DNA of 53,592 nucleotides from Priapulus caudatus (Eukaryota > Priapulida > Priapulimorpha > Priapulimorphida > Priapulidae): assembly GCF_000485595.1 (NCBI RefSeq), contig NW_014577315.1, forward strand, positions 251,762-305,353. The letters are read 5' to 3'. The notes below the pieces were generated by a model. The model searched no databases. It saw only the letters and a list, made by a program, of their open reading frames with translations, and was not told the DNA's origin. Position 1 is the first letter of the stretch. Every line of letters begins with the position of its first letter. A program made the translations under genes and the position numbers. Below, in pieces: positions 21,898-33,270 of the stretch.

Positions 21898-23107
21898 TAG
21901 AGATCAGTGGTTGCGGGTTTATTGAGGGAAGAACGGCGGAGTCCATTTTCAGTTTCTCGATAAAAAAAATGCGCCCTTTTTCCAGTTCCCTGTTAATAAA
22001 TAGCCATTTCAGTATTCCCGCGTCCCAGGTGACGTCTATTTCCGAATCATGACAAATTCATTTGTCCGATGTAATTAAAAATGATCCAATTTCGCGTCCC
22101 GAAAATAAGCTAGCGTTCTCTCCCTTCATTTACGGCTAGCGTGCGCGACGCTGTCTAGAATCGCTGGCAATATCTCAGCGTTGTCGTTGATGACAGCACA
22201 CGGGGCTACTTATGTCACTAGCATGGTGACATACGGTCATTCCATGGGTTATAGAAGTCATCTATGCCAGAATACTCCGCCGTAAATTATTAGTCTAAAA
22301 GATGTAACACAAATACGCTTAAATGATTGAAAATTGCAATTTTCAACGGCAAACATTGATTATTATGTACGCTATACGTTGTAGTTAATACACAAGCGAC
22401 TTAACTTTGATATAACTTGGCAGAAGCGATAGTTAGAGTTTAGTGTAGCTGGATCTACGGGACCAGAGACCGGTCTTTGACTTTGAGTTACTGGGAGGAA
22501 CAACATGAGGAGCTCTACAATCGCCTGAGGTGCAACACTCTCAATATTTATTTGGTTGCTCTGTCCCGTAGGTCACAAACCACCATTCACGGGTATCAAA
22601 TAAGATATGTAGGCCTACGGATAGCGCGCATGTGACAACTAAAAGGGTACGTATACACGGTGGGAACACTCGTTACTAGATCAAATCCACTCTTCGCCAT
22701 GCACACTGACGACATGGTGTTTGTCGGTTTGGTAACCCGACTATTGTTCTGTTATCTATCATAATATTATTTCATCACGCAGTGATAAACGTCATATCAG
22801 GAGTAGATAATAGGCTTCTATTATCTACTCCTGGTCATATGTATGGTTATACCTGCATTTAAGATTTACTTATATTTACTTATATCTGTGGTCGGAAACA
22901 CTCTGCTAATCTTTTTTTTAAACTGTCGTAGAATTTCCGGGTTTTATCCCAAATTTAGTGGTTAGCAAATTCCATACAAACCGTGAGTTTCCGTAACTTG
23001 GGTGATTGTTAGATTTTAGCCTCGTTCACACGAGACCTCGTATTTATGAAATACGGTAGGCCTATTTGCGAAATACCGAATCTGAGGCAAATACGCGGCC
23101 GAGCGTT
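21898..23107. repeat. Large direct duplication, copy B
   Basis: Near-identical to 18673-19967, shortened by an 86-base deletion with GGTTG microhomology. Near its end it has AGGCCT inserted and five bases missing relative to copy A. It runs straight into the Ns, so its true right end is unknown. Confidence 0.92.
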
Positions 23108-23820
23108 NNNNNNNNNNNNNNNNNNNNNNNNNNNNNNNNNNNNNNNNNNNNNNNNNNNNNNNNNNNNNNNNNNNNNNNNNNNNNNNNNNNNNNNNNNNNN
23201 NNNNNNNNNNNNNNNNNNNNNNNNNNNNNNNNNNNNNNNNNNNNNNNNNNNNNNNNNNNNNNNNNNNNNNNNNNNNNNNNNNNNNNNNNNNNNNNNNNNN
23301 NNNNNNNNNNNNNNNNNNNNNNNNNNNNNNNNNNNNNNNNNNNNNNNNNNNNNNNNNNNNNNNNNNNNNNNNNNNNNNNNNNNNNNNNNNNNNNNNNNNN
23401 NNNNNNNNNNNNNNNNNNNNNNNNNNNNNNNNNNNNNNNNNNNNNNNNNNNNNNNNNNNNNNNNNNNNNNNNNNNNNNNNNNNNNNNNNNNNNNNNNNNN
23501 NNNNNNNNNNNNNNNNNNNNNNNNNNNNNNNNNNNNNNNNNNNNNNNNNNNNNNNNNNNNNNNNNNNNNNNNNNNNNNNNNNNNNNNNNNNNNNNNNNNN
23601 NNNNNNNNNNNNNNNNNNNNNNNNNNNNNNNNNNNNNNNNNNNNNNNNNNNNNNNNNNNNNNNNNNNNNNNNNNNNNNNNNNNNNNNNNNNNNNNNNNNN
23701 NNNNNNNNNNNNNNNNNNNNNNNNNNNNNNNNNNNNNNNNNNNNNNNNNNNNNNNNNNNNNNNNNNNNNNNNNNNNNNNNNNNNNNNNNNNNNNNNNNNN
23801 NNNNNNNNNNNNNNNNNNNN
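23108..23820. other. Assembly gap (Ns)
   Basis: 713 undetermined bases. The gap lies between the start of a foldback array on the left and a GT microsatellite on the right, both hard to assemble. Confidence 1.
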
Positions 23821-23964
<144 letters not shown>

Positions 23965-25796
23965 CTCTCTCGAACTCTTTTATAAACTTCTATAACAATT
24001 TCAATGTTAAAATAATTTTAACAATAATATATTTTGCTAAACGTTATCGATTTTTGTGGCAGTACTGTAACTCCACTGAAGCGGTGCACAAGCCCTAACA
24101 GCGATGTGAGCGAAAACGTATTTACGCTTTTAATCCAGGCCGACTATACAACGCAGCATTTTTAATCATAGTTGTCATTGTTAACGTAGCAAGATTCAGG
24201 TTCTTTCCGCACAACTAAAAATGCGCTACGTTGACTATCTAGCGCATCAGCAACATGTTCTATCGTTTGTATGCGACAGGGTGGTTAATAAATGAAATAG
24301 ACGCTCAGTCGTCAGTCCTTCCTGTTAAATTAGCTTCACTCGGCTGTGAAATCTCCTAATAATCTCCACACGTGCAGACGCAATACGTGAAATGATCGAG
24401 CTTTCGCAGCACTGCTCTGCTCTGCAGTCTCCTCACGTGTCGCAAATAATTACCGTTACGCCAAACAATTAAAAGGCGGCCGTTGGAAACCTGATTCCGA
24501 CTCGGTTCTCGTTGATTGCTCCACTTTGATCCATCAAGTAGCCGGCGATGCCGCAGATGCTTTTGGCAAGAGCGGCTGCCTATAGCGAAGAATAACTCAT
24601 GGCCTTGTAGGTAAATCATTCGGGAATGCGCAATTAAGAGCTGATTACGAGAATTCGGAGATTTCACGAGATGGTAAAAAATCGATTGTTTCCTTGCGGG
24701 TGTGAAACGCCATTCCAACACGATTTTGGGAAACTGCGCTGCACGGTATTACTGCTCGCATGTCGCTGCGCTACATGTGGGACTGCATCATGGCGGTGAG
24801 CGTTCATGAAAACGTATATAAATGCATCAGTACACACTGACATAAGGAGAGGAGCCGTAACGGTAGGAGAGTGTCTATTAGTAGCGTAGCATTAGTATAA
24901 TACGCGACATCCTCCAAATAATAATTCTTTACTTTCCAGTGTACGACGGAATGGCAGAGAGCGTGTCATCGAGTCATCAGATTGTCCCATTAGCTTTATT
25001 CTGACAGGGATTATTAAGTCTGAGAGCACTCGCGAAAACAGCGCTGGTTCCATTTCCCCGTACAAGGTAACCGAATATTCGGATGTCCGTACTATGGATG
25101 AATGGTTGTTGTTAGTACAGCGATGTGTTTACTGTGATGCCTATATATACCAGCCTCCAAATAAGGGCATGGGAGAAAATCTACCGACATGCTGAATGGC
25201 TACTAATTTGCGCCTGTAATCATCGTGAGTGCATTCATAGCTGTAAAACGCCGGTGGTGTGAGAAGAGATTCACAAGATGGAGCTCGCCTGTGATGTGAC
25301 ACCTTGTTGGCAAGCTCACCGCTGGCTGCCTCTTACGCGTTATATACATAGAGGACGCGACAAAGCTGCTGTGATTGCCGACTGATTTCCTTCGAATGTC
25401 GGTTTTCTTTACTCGCCGACTCTTTCGAAATTTCACGGCGCGAAAAGGTAAATTAGATGAGTAGGTGTTTGGGTTAGGGTCTATGATCGGACAGGCTATG
25501 ATGGCAGACTAGTGTATAGTGGGCTCTGTAACACGCTATGTTGCTATTGACAGCAAACTGTCGTATATATATATAAATAAAGTCAAACGATAGAATAAGG
25601 GTGTTTAAAATATAATTAACAAGCGTTCGAGATTACATCTCTTCACCTACAAATCATAGAGAGGCTAAGGCTAGTATATGGAATTGCTTTTGATATTGGC
25701 TTAACACAACAACCTTGACCACAAGCAACATTGATTTTCTCAGTTCACTAAACTCCGTGCTTCCTTCTCTACTATGCAATAATTGTATCATACATA

Positions 25797-25848
<52 letters not shown>
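25797..25848. repeat. (AT)n microsatellite
   Basis: A pure AT dinucleotide run. Confidence 0.95.
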
Positions 25849-25851
<3 letters not shown>

Positions 25852-26464
25852 AGTGCGCGGAGAAGTCGGCGTAGTTACGCGTCATGTCAGCATGTGAGCA
25901 AATGTGTGAATGGTGCTACCTTCTCTCCCCATCGCTGCACATTTTTAATTGCTATTAGTTCTATCAGGTGGTTGTCACATGTGAACTAATCACGCCAACA
26001 AATTGGGCGAACAGCAACGGCACGCAGCGTGAATGCCCATTGGTGTATACGCGTAGGCACATCAGCAATACTTTCTAGGCATATATCCCGTGATTTTTTG
26101 GCAAACGAAGGAGGCAGATATATAACCCACAATACCAGTAATGAACACTCATGAAATTTCCAAAATACCTCGCATTGCAGTCACTTAATTACACCTAGTA
26201 TAGGAACAGCTAGATGTATAACTTTCCAAGGACAAGAAAACTGTATTACACGCTTGAATGTCAATGTCGGATTCCTATGGCCTTTGAACCTTATTATGAA
26301 CGTAAATGTTGTTACGACTGCGGTAACATGTTGAAATTGAATACATATATAGCATTAAGTTAATTATTACGTAATCTGATAGAGATAAGTACTAAACTCT
26401 TAACGATTACATTTAGAGGGTAACATACAGTGTCAGCATTTGCACAGTAAGGTAGTATTTGGCT

Positions 26465-26644
26465 AGAGTAAATATATATTTACCTATTTGCACGTATATA
26501 GTGTTGCGCCGTGAGTTAGTATATTTGAATAGAGTTCCTATTTAATTATTTACAAGAGTAAATATATATTTACCTATTTGCACGTATATAGTGTTGCACC
26601 GTGAGTTAGTATATTTGAATAGAGTACCTAATTAATTATTTACA
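26465..26644. repeat. 90-bp tandem duplication
   Basis: Two adjacent 90-base units start AGAGTAAATATATATTTACC at 26465 and 26555. They differ by only a few bases, so the duplication is recent. A shorter partial echo (TTTACACGTATACAGTGTTA) follows. Confidence 0.88.
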
Positions 26645-28829
26645 CGTATACAGTGTTACTGGATTATTCACGCCTATTTCTCCTACAACGCCGCTCTAAT
26701 TAACTGCCCACGCGTGAGTTATGCCTCTAACTAGTTGCTCACGGGCAAGCTTTGTCGCACATTAACGTGTCTTCCCCGCACGTCTACTATATATATAGGC
26801 CTACGCTGCCTGAGAAATTTCTCGAATTTATACTTCGTTGTTACGTGCGCCGATTTATGGGAGAATGTCTCGATTGATGTTCGAGACAGATACCTTGCCA
26901 TGTCGTGCGAAGTAAACATGGCAGCGGTTCGTTGCCACTAATTGACTTTTTTGTATCTTTAACTGCCCCGTTATGCGCACGCTCACTGCCGATGTCGTTT
27001 CGTGCTCGTTCGCTTCGCCTTAATTACTGTTCTCGCCTGTACCAGTTACGACGCTAAAGCGACGCCATGCAGAAATATACCATGCGTGCGACTTACGCGC
27101 ACGCACGTATTATGTCGAACACGACTCTCGTTCTGGTGGAAAAAATTCGCCCTTTATTAAGAAATGATGGTCTTAAGGATGGCGCTAAGATCGGCTGAAG
27201 TGCGTACCTCTGCTGCACTAACATTTTCTTACACATGCAGGCACACGCAGACACGCTCGCACTCGTACACGTATACAAAATCGGTATGCATTGGATCGTT
27301 CGCATGGGTCGTTATACACACACGCGCCCGTATATTTGCTATATATAGACACGTAACTTTACACGCAATTAATTTTAAACGGTACTAATTAGTTTATGAT
27401 GTCCATCATCATGAGAAGGCAGGTGTCTGCATTGTTGCCCCGCTGCGCTCTTCCCTCACAATTACACAATGCTACGAGCAAGAAAACGTTAATGGCTCGA
27501 TCAATTACGGCAGAGCACAACGCGCGAACTTACGTGCACTTTCGAAACTATATGAGCGGTCATACATCTTTCTGTGAATGGCTTTAGTGAAGGGACAGTT
27601 CGTAAATTTATTATTCAGTTCATGTTAAACTCTAGCATGAACGAATTTATATGAGATACATCACAACATATAATACGAACATGTATAAATACATATGTAC
27701 TCTGCGTTGGAGTTCAACAGCTTTGTCAATATCTATGGCTTCTTGGACAAGATGGACAATTATTGCCCCCATGCACGTTTACTTTTTCATAGTGAGCATT
27801 TAAGAAACAACATAATAGTGACGTTGCCTATTCCACAAAGTCCATTAGCAACTAGAGAGTCTAAACTGTTTGCCACAGAATCTATACATCTTCGAAGAAG
27901 AATAAATTCGAAGGCAGAATGGACAATAAGCACATTCTCTCGGGATTTCACAGTGAACGTAACGTCTTCAAACTTATTAAAAACGTACGCATTTATTACT
28001 TTACACTGTTGATATATTTAAAAGCAAATATAGCACGTAAAGACACTAATTTGATACAAGCGTGTACCTGTACGTTTTAAAGGCACGAAGAACAGATTAA
28101 TCGCTAAGACAGCTATGATAGAAATTAGTGATTATTTTCGTGGTATATATGATATGAACATAAATTATGCATCGTGAAGCGAAGTTAATTGCTGAAACCC
28201 CTTTTTAAGTCCTTTTTGCACTATTGACCCCCTCCCTTCTCTCTCACACACACGTGCGCGCGCGCACACACACATTGATATATAGAGGCAAAATATCTTT
28301 AAACGTTCGAGTTTTGCAATTTTCAATTTGCTTTATCATTTTTAGGAAGAAAACTTGACTGCGTATATTGCGTCATGTAGATTTGAAAAAAATCTATAAT
28401 GCCATCACGTGCCACATTATTACACGAATAACAATTAGTGTGTACGGCAGTTGTTATTAATAACATTTGAATTAATAGCAATCAAGAGCGTAATCAAACA
28501 AAATCAAACAATCAATGCATTTTTAATACGCCTTATGGCATCGGTGCAGGCAGTCAGGCCAATAGTAGCGAAAAAATCCTAACCCCGCCCATAAAAGTTA
28601 TCCGTAAAACAGGGTCTTCGTAATATTCGCCGAGGTACAAAATTGTCTTCTTAAATTATCACAACGGAATCAATTTACTAACCGAGAAAAAAATGTTGAC
28701 TGCGCGAATTACGCGCATGCGCACTCGGCCCCCGGCTGACCTGGCTCGCGGGGCGCGAACGTCGTTCGACGAAGCAGGCATGTTTACGCGACGCGGTGCG
28801 CCGCAAGTGACACGGTCTATACCGGCTGT

Positions 28830-28838
28830 CTATAAAAG
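28830..28838 (+). promoter_or_regulatory. TATA box, candidate eclosion-hormone promoter
   Basis: CTATAAAAG lies in a CpG-rich patch (about 28690-28960) that stands out from AT-rich surroundings. A start site would fall near 28860, just before the candidate non-coding exon. The nearest plus-strand coding exon downstream is that of the neuropeptide gene at 32208. Confidence 0.5.
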
Positions 28839-28859
28839 CGAGGCGACACGACCGTAGAG

Positions 28860-28958
28860 ACGCAGTAACGATATCCGTCGCAGCGTTAGCGCAACTCAAC
28901 CAGTGACTGGACCGCGGCATTCACGTAGCACCTGAACTACTTCTTCTCCTACAAAAAG
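28860..28958 (+). other. Candidate non-coding first exon of the neuropeptide gene
   Basis: About 30 bases below the TATA box begins a roughly 100-base segment without a useful ORF that ends at a strong donor (ACAAAAAG|GTAAGC, exon end 28958). The matching acceptor would be GGTTTCAG, ending at 32207 right before the neuropeptide ATG, with an intron of 3249 bases. Each signal is seen; the link between them is inference. Confidence 0.42.
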
Positions 28959-31900
28959 GTAAGCGACGGTCACACGGATGTTGGTGTTGTTATTCTAATG
29001 GCGAGGCACGTGGCATGGTTGATGTTGAACGCGTACGTGATGCGTAACTAGTGGGGTTCATGTGGCCGTGGGTTGTAAAAATGGTGTCGCCCTTTAAAAC
29101 GTGCATGGTAGTGACGGCCGTTTCATACTTTCTTCATGCCGTAAACCTGCACTTTCTATGGGTATATTATTTATGAAATTTTTAACGAGAGCGTAGAGTT
29201 GTGTGCTCTTTAAAGACTTAAAATTAAAATAACATGTATGAGTTGCATGCGTTAATATAATGCATGTACAAAGATTGTGACCTCGTTTATATGTTACGTT
29301 GCCGATCTAAAAGTCGCGATTAAAATTCAATAGGAAATTAAGCTAAGTGCAACCGCGATCAGTTCGAATAAATGAATTCAACTAGAGAGCGTCAGTTCAA
29401 ATTTCATACCTGTTCATATTTTTTATCGTCATAAGCCAGTAAAATAACTATTTTAATAATAAAATTAATAGAATCTCGAAATTCTGATATGAGTGGTTAT
29501 AGTAAAAGTGAAAGATTTTCACTATATATATATATATATATATATATAAGTTTGCAATCCGAGTTAGCTGAAAATGCAATACAAATGTTTGAATTACGCG
29601 TTACATCACATGAGAAAACGAGCCGGGATGGTTTCTCATGGATAAAGGCACGTTAGCTTCTGTCGACGGGAAATTGTGTGTTGCTATCGTCTGAATATCT
29701 CTATGGCCACAAAACCAGCCAGGCCGGTACTACAATTATAAACTGCGTTGGCAATATCTCTAACAAGTTCAAAGATACACGGGTACAAGTCCCCAAGTTA
29801 CAAACATAATTGTTACAATATTTTCGTGCAATGATTCGGTTGTTCGGAACTCAGTTATGTCGAGAATTGTGGTTTGCTTCGTGTACGCACGGTGTGTGGG
29901 TCGCGTTCATAAACACAAGAATAAATCTTATGTGCGTTCGATGTCGTTCGTTGGTCAGTATGTCCGTATCTCGGGGTCGCCCTATACTGTCATAATCGGT
30001 AAATGCGGAGGCGATTAGGTTACCATACCATTCGGTTAGCACAGAAAATGCGTATATTTAGCTGAACGAGTGTTAATAGCGGACTAAGTGCAATAATTAT
30101 GTCGTTCATGTCTATATAATGAAGACGAGAGATATATGTTCTGCTTGGACGTATCCGCTGGCCAACTTATAATCTAATATCTTAAAATAAAATTAAACGG
30201 ATAGTATAGCTAATGACGTAAGCAGCTCTACGCGACTGAACGGTTCTTCGTTTAAACTATTATAGCGTATGTCAGGCTGTATTTATCACCTCTTTATTCT
30301 ACTCAAAGAATAAAAGTAATTATATTTGTGTACATCCTTTATATTGCGTCCCGTGTTAAACGTCAAACATAAAGGCCTGTAATTAAGGCGAAGGAAGTGC
30401 ACAAGAATGGCATCTCCACGTATAGAAATTATGCAGACATTTGTTGTTATATGCTATTCGCTAATTAACTGCTTATCGTAAATTTTAATTGCGTTCAAAG
30501 CGGATATTTAATGTATCTTATAACACTAGCTATGTAAATCGTGTGTAAAGCGAAGGGCAATTCAATGGTAAACTCGTAGACGATGAATGCTACAAGCAAT
30601 TATTTAAAAAGTTCTGCGTCTGTAGCCTATACTATTTCAGCGCTCGTCTATCACGCTACGAGAGAAATCTTGTTAGTGGCAATACCACGCCTTGCCTGAA
30701 CAACATTCGGCAGATTGCCGTAATAACCAAATAACACGTGTTAGATTCGCCGGCTTCTTTCAAGAACCGCTGACATCAGACGATCCTTTCAATGACCATG
30801 AAGCCAAGAAAATCTTGCATTTAGTGATAAATATGTTTGCGGCAGCTTGACGGTATTAGCACCGACTTTATATCGTGGGCGTTCGTTTGTGTTTTTGAAC
30901 GCTGCTGTTATATCGCATGTTTAGCTAGTGGCTATGGTTTCCGAACAATAACCGATACCTTACAACTAGAAACGTTTGCGAAAAAACAGCACACATATTT
31001 TGTTGACCGGAATATTTTCGTTGAACCTCAATTTATTTTGAGATTATACTTGTCAACTCTCTCGTTAAAACCACCGAATTTCCTATTTATGAATACATAC
31101 ACACTATGTTTAATATATTCTCTATAGAACATTCTTACCTATAGAAACAGATAATTATTAAAAAACGTGCACCGTAGAGGCTGCATGTCCAGGCCTCTTC
31201 TTCACGCATGCAGAATAATAATTAATACGCTCTCAACGTAACAAGTGATAAACTCGGTGACGTATATTGACAGTTATGAGAATCCGGCGGTGAGATCCCG
31301 CAGCACCTGCGGGGAGATACAGGTATATATACGAACCATGTCAGCATGGCTCCCTGTTAACGATGATGAGATATAACTCACCCACGCCTATAGTTGCTGG
31401 CTGCACTCGGAGCAACGCATCTTATCTTCTTTGACAGCGATATTGCGTCGACGATATTTAGTCCAAGGTTGGCTCATTAGACGACAAGAACATAGTCACT
31501 AACGACCCCTGTCACTAACGCACGTCGTGGAATCGTGACACACTTCGCTAACTACGTGCGCGTCTCGTTAAGAAACCATGATTACGTTAGCAGCTGCATA
31601 TAGGCGACCTGTTCAGAATAGATGACTGAGGGGCGGGGAAGCGAGAGGGAGAGGGTTGCGAGAGAGAAAAAGATGAAGCGCAAAAGAAAGTGAATGAAAG
31701 GAAAAATGACGCGAACAAAGAGGCGAATGCGTAGACGATAAAACGAAACAGAAAGAAGATAAAGAATATATATATATATATCAGGGGTGAATAATGACAA
31801 CTTTTTTATTAATATATAATCTAAATTTATTTGATATAAATCATAATAAATATAATGATAATTGAGGATATATATATATATATATATGTAGATAGAGAGA

Positions 31901-32207
31901 GAGAGCGAGAGAGAGCGAGAGAGAGCGAGAAAGAAAGAGAGAGAGGGGGAAGAGAGATAGATGAAGAGAAGAGAGAGCAAAAAGAGACAACCAAGAGAGC
32001 ACTACAGAGTTGGATCGAGAGAGTGGGGAGAAGCAACATCATGTACTCATTATAATGCATATAATAGGTACAATGCATCATAACTGTCAATCACTGGCGT
32101 TGGGCATCAGACGTGTTTATTTATGTGTGGAGGCTTACCATTTTAATCCGCTAGTAAAGCGATAGCGGAACAGGAGGCTATATTAAACACGTTACAAATG
32201 GTTTCAG
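28959..32207 (+). other. Probable 5' intron of the neuropeptide gene; no other gene seen
   Basis: AT-rich DNA with simple repeats at 29522-29548 (AT), 31767-31782 (AT) and 31869-31980 (AT then GA-rich). No coding exon was recognised on either strand. Confidence 0.35.
31869..31985. repeat. (AT)n followed by GA-rich microsatellite
   Basis: TATATATA passes into GAGAGAGCGAGAGA units. Confidence 0.9.
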
Positions 32208-33270
32208 ATGCAACGAACAGTCGAGGTTTTGCTTGTGGCAGCCGCAGTATGTGTGCTAACCTACCCGTCGTACGGAGTGGCAGGAGAGATAAAGGAGAGC
32301 GCACCTATAGAGTATATACCTATGATAGATCCAGTCGACACTTGCCTCTTCAAATGCGAATCCTGCTACAAGGTGAGTTTCCGCATCATCGCTTCGCGAT
32401 CGACTCATCGTGCCTCATCATGTTTATGACTATCGGCAGCTAATAATGGTATTTATATTCATTAGGCAAATATATATTATACCTAAGAATTAACTATTCG
32501 TTAAGAATATATGACCATATTTGTTGGTCAGGACATAGTTGCCTTGCTCCGTTATTACCTAGGTAGTCATCAGTGGCATAGCCGGAATGATCACACAATG
32601 ACACAGTGTAAGATTGCGCCATTATCAATGTGTGCTTCTTCGATGTTGTGACTTAATTACAACGTTGCGCCGTGCACCCCAATGGCAGCCTTCATGGTTA
32701 TGAACATGCGCTTTTGTGATCGTTCTTACGTAGGAAATGTATGGTAGTTTAGATGCTGTCGTATGCTATTTTGATTATTCGCACATAATACGACGCTGTC
32801 CTCTGAATGGCCGAAATAGGAGATAGGTTAAAGGTTACTGACGCTAACAGTTTTTCTAATGCAAAATCAGAGTACCTCATTTATAATCATTAGTCACTCG
32901 TAAGAGATCATTACCAATCCTACTGTTATATAACATTACTTGTTAACGATGTATCTTCTATTTCTAAAAAATAATTACATGTAATCGTGCAGTTTATAAT
33001 CTAATTTGCGCACACTATTTTACGATGAATCATTTTCTGCATGAATGGACCGCGATAATTTTTACGACGTATGATTGGGGACCAAATTGATGCCTGAAAT
33101 TTATTACTATAACGTTATGTTTTCAGGGCTACGGCATGCTGAGATGTGCGAACGAATGCATCGAGACAAAGGGTAACATTTCGAAGAAGTGGCGCATGCG
33201 CTGTGGTCTCTTTGACGATGCCAACCTCGACATCCTGAGCCTCTTCAACACGATCAAGCGCAGAAAGTAG
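32208..33270 (+). CDS. Eclosion-hormone-like neuropeptide precursor
   Basis: Exons 32208-32372 and 33127-33270 join in phase 0 to give 102 residues. The N-terminus (VEVLLVAAAVCVLTYPSYG) is a signal peptide, with cleavage likely near residue 23-26. The mature part has six cysteines: C46-x3-C50-x2-C53-x8-C62-x3-C66-x14-C81. The first five follow the eclosion-hormone pattern (Cx3Cx2C, then Cx3C), as do the LRCANECIETKG stretch and the D/L-rich end with LSLFNTIK. Eclosion hormones are secreted peptides that trigger ecdysis in arthropods through membrane guanylyl cyclases; related precursors of unknown role are known in echinoderms and hemichordates. The protein ends KRRK, a basic tail that may be trimmed. 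The ATG follows TTTCAG directly, consistent with an acceptor and a non-coding first exon. Spacing C4-C5-C6 is looser than in insects, so orthology is likely rather than certain. Confidence 0.78.

Noticed and set aside
24356-24721. 121-codon minus-strand frame
   Set aside because: Basic, patternless composition and no recognised relative.
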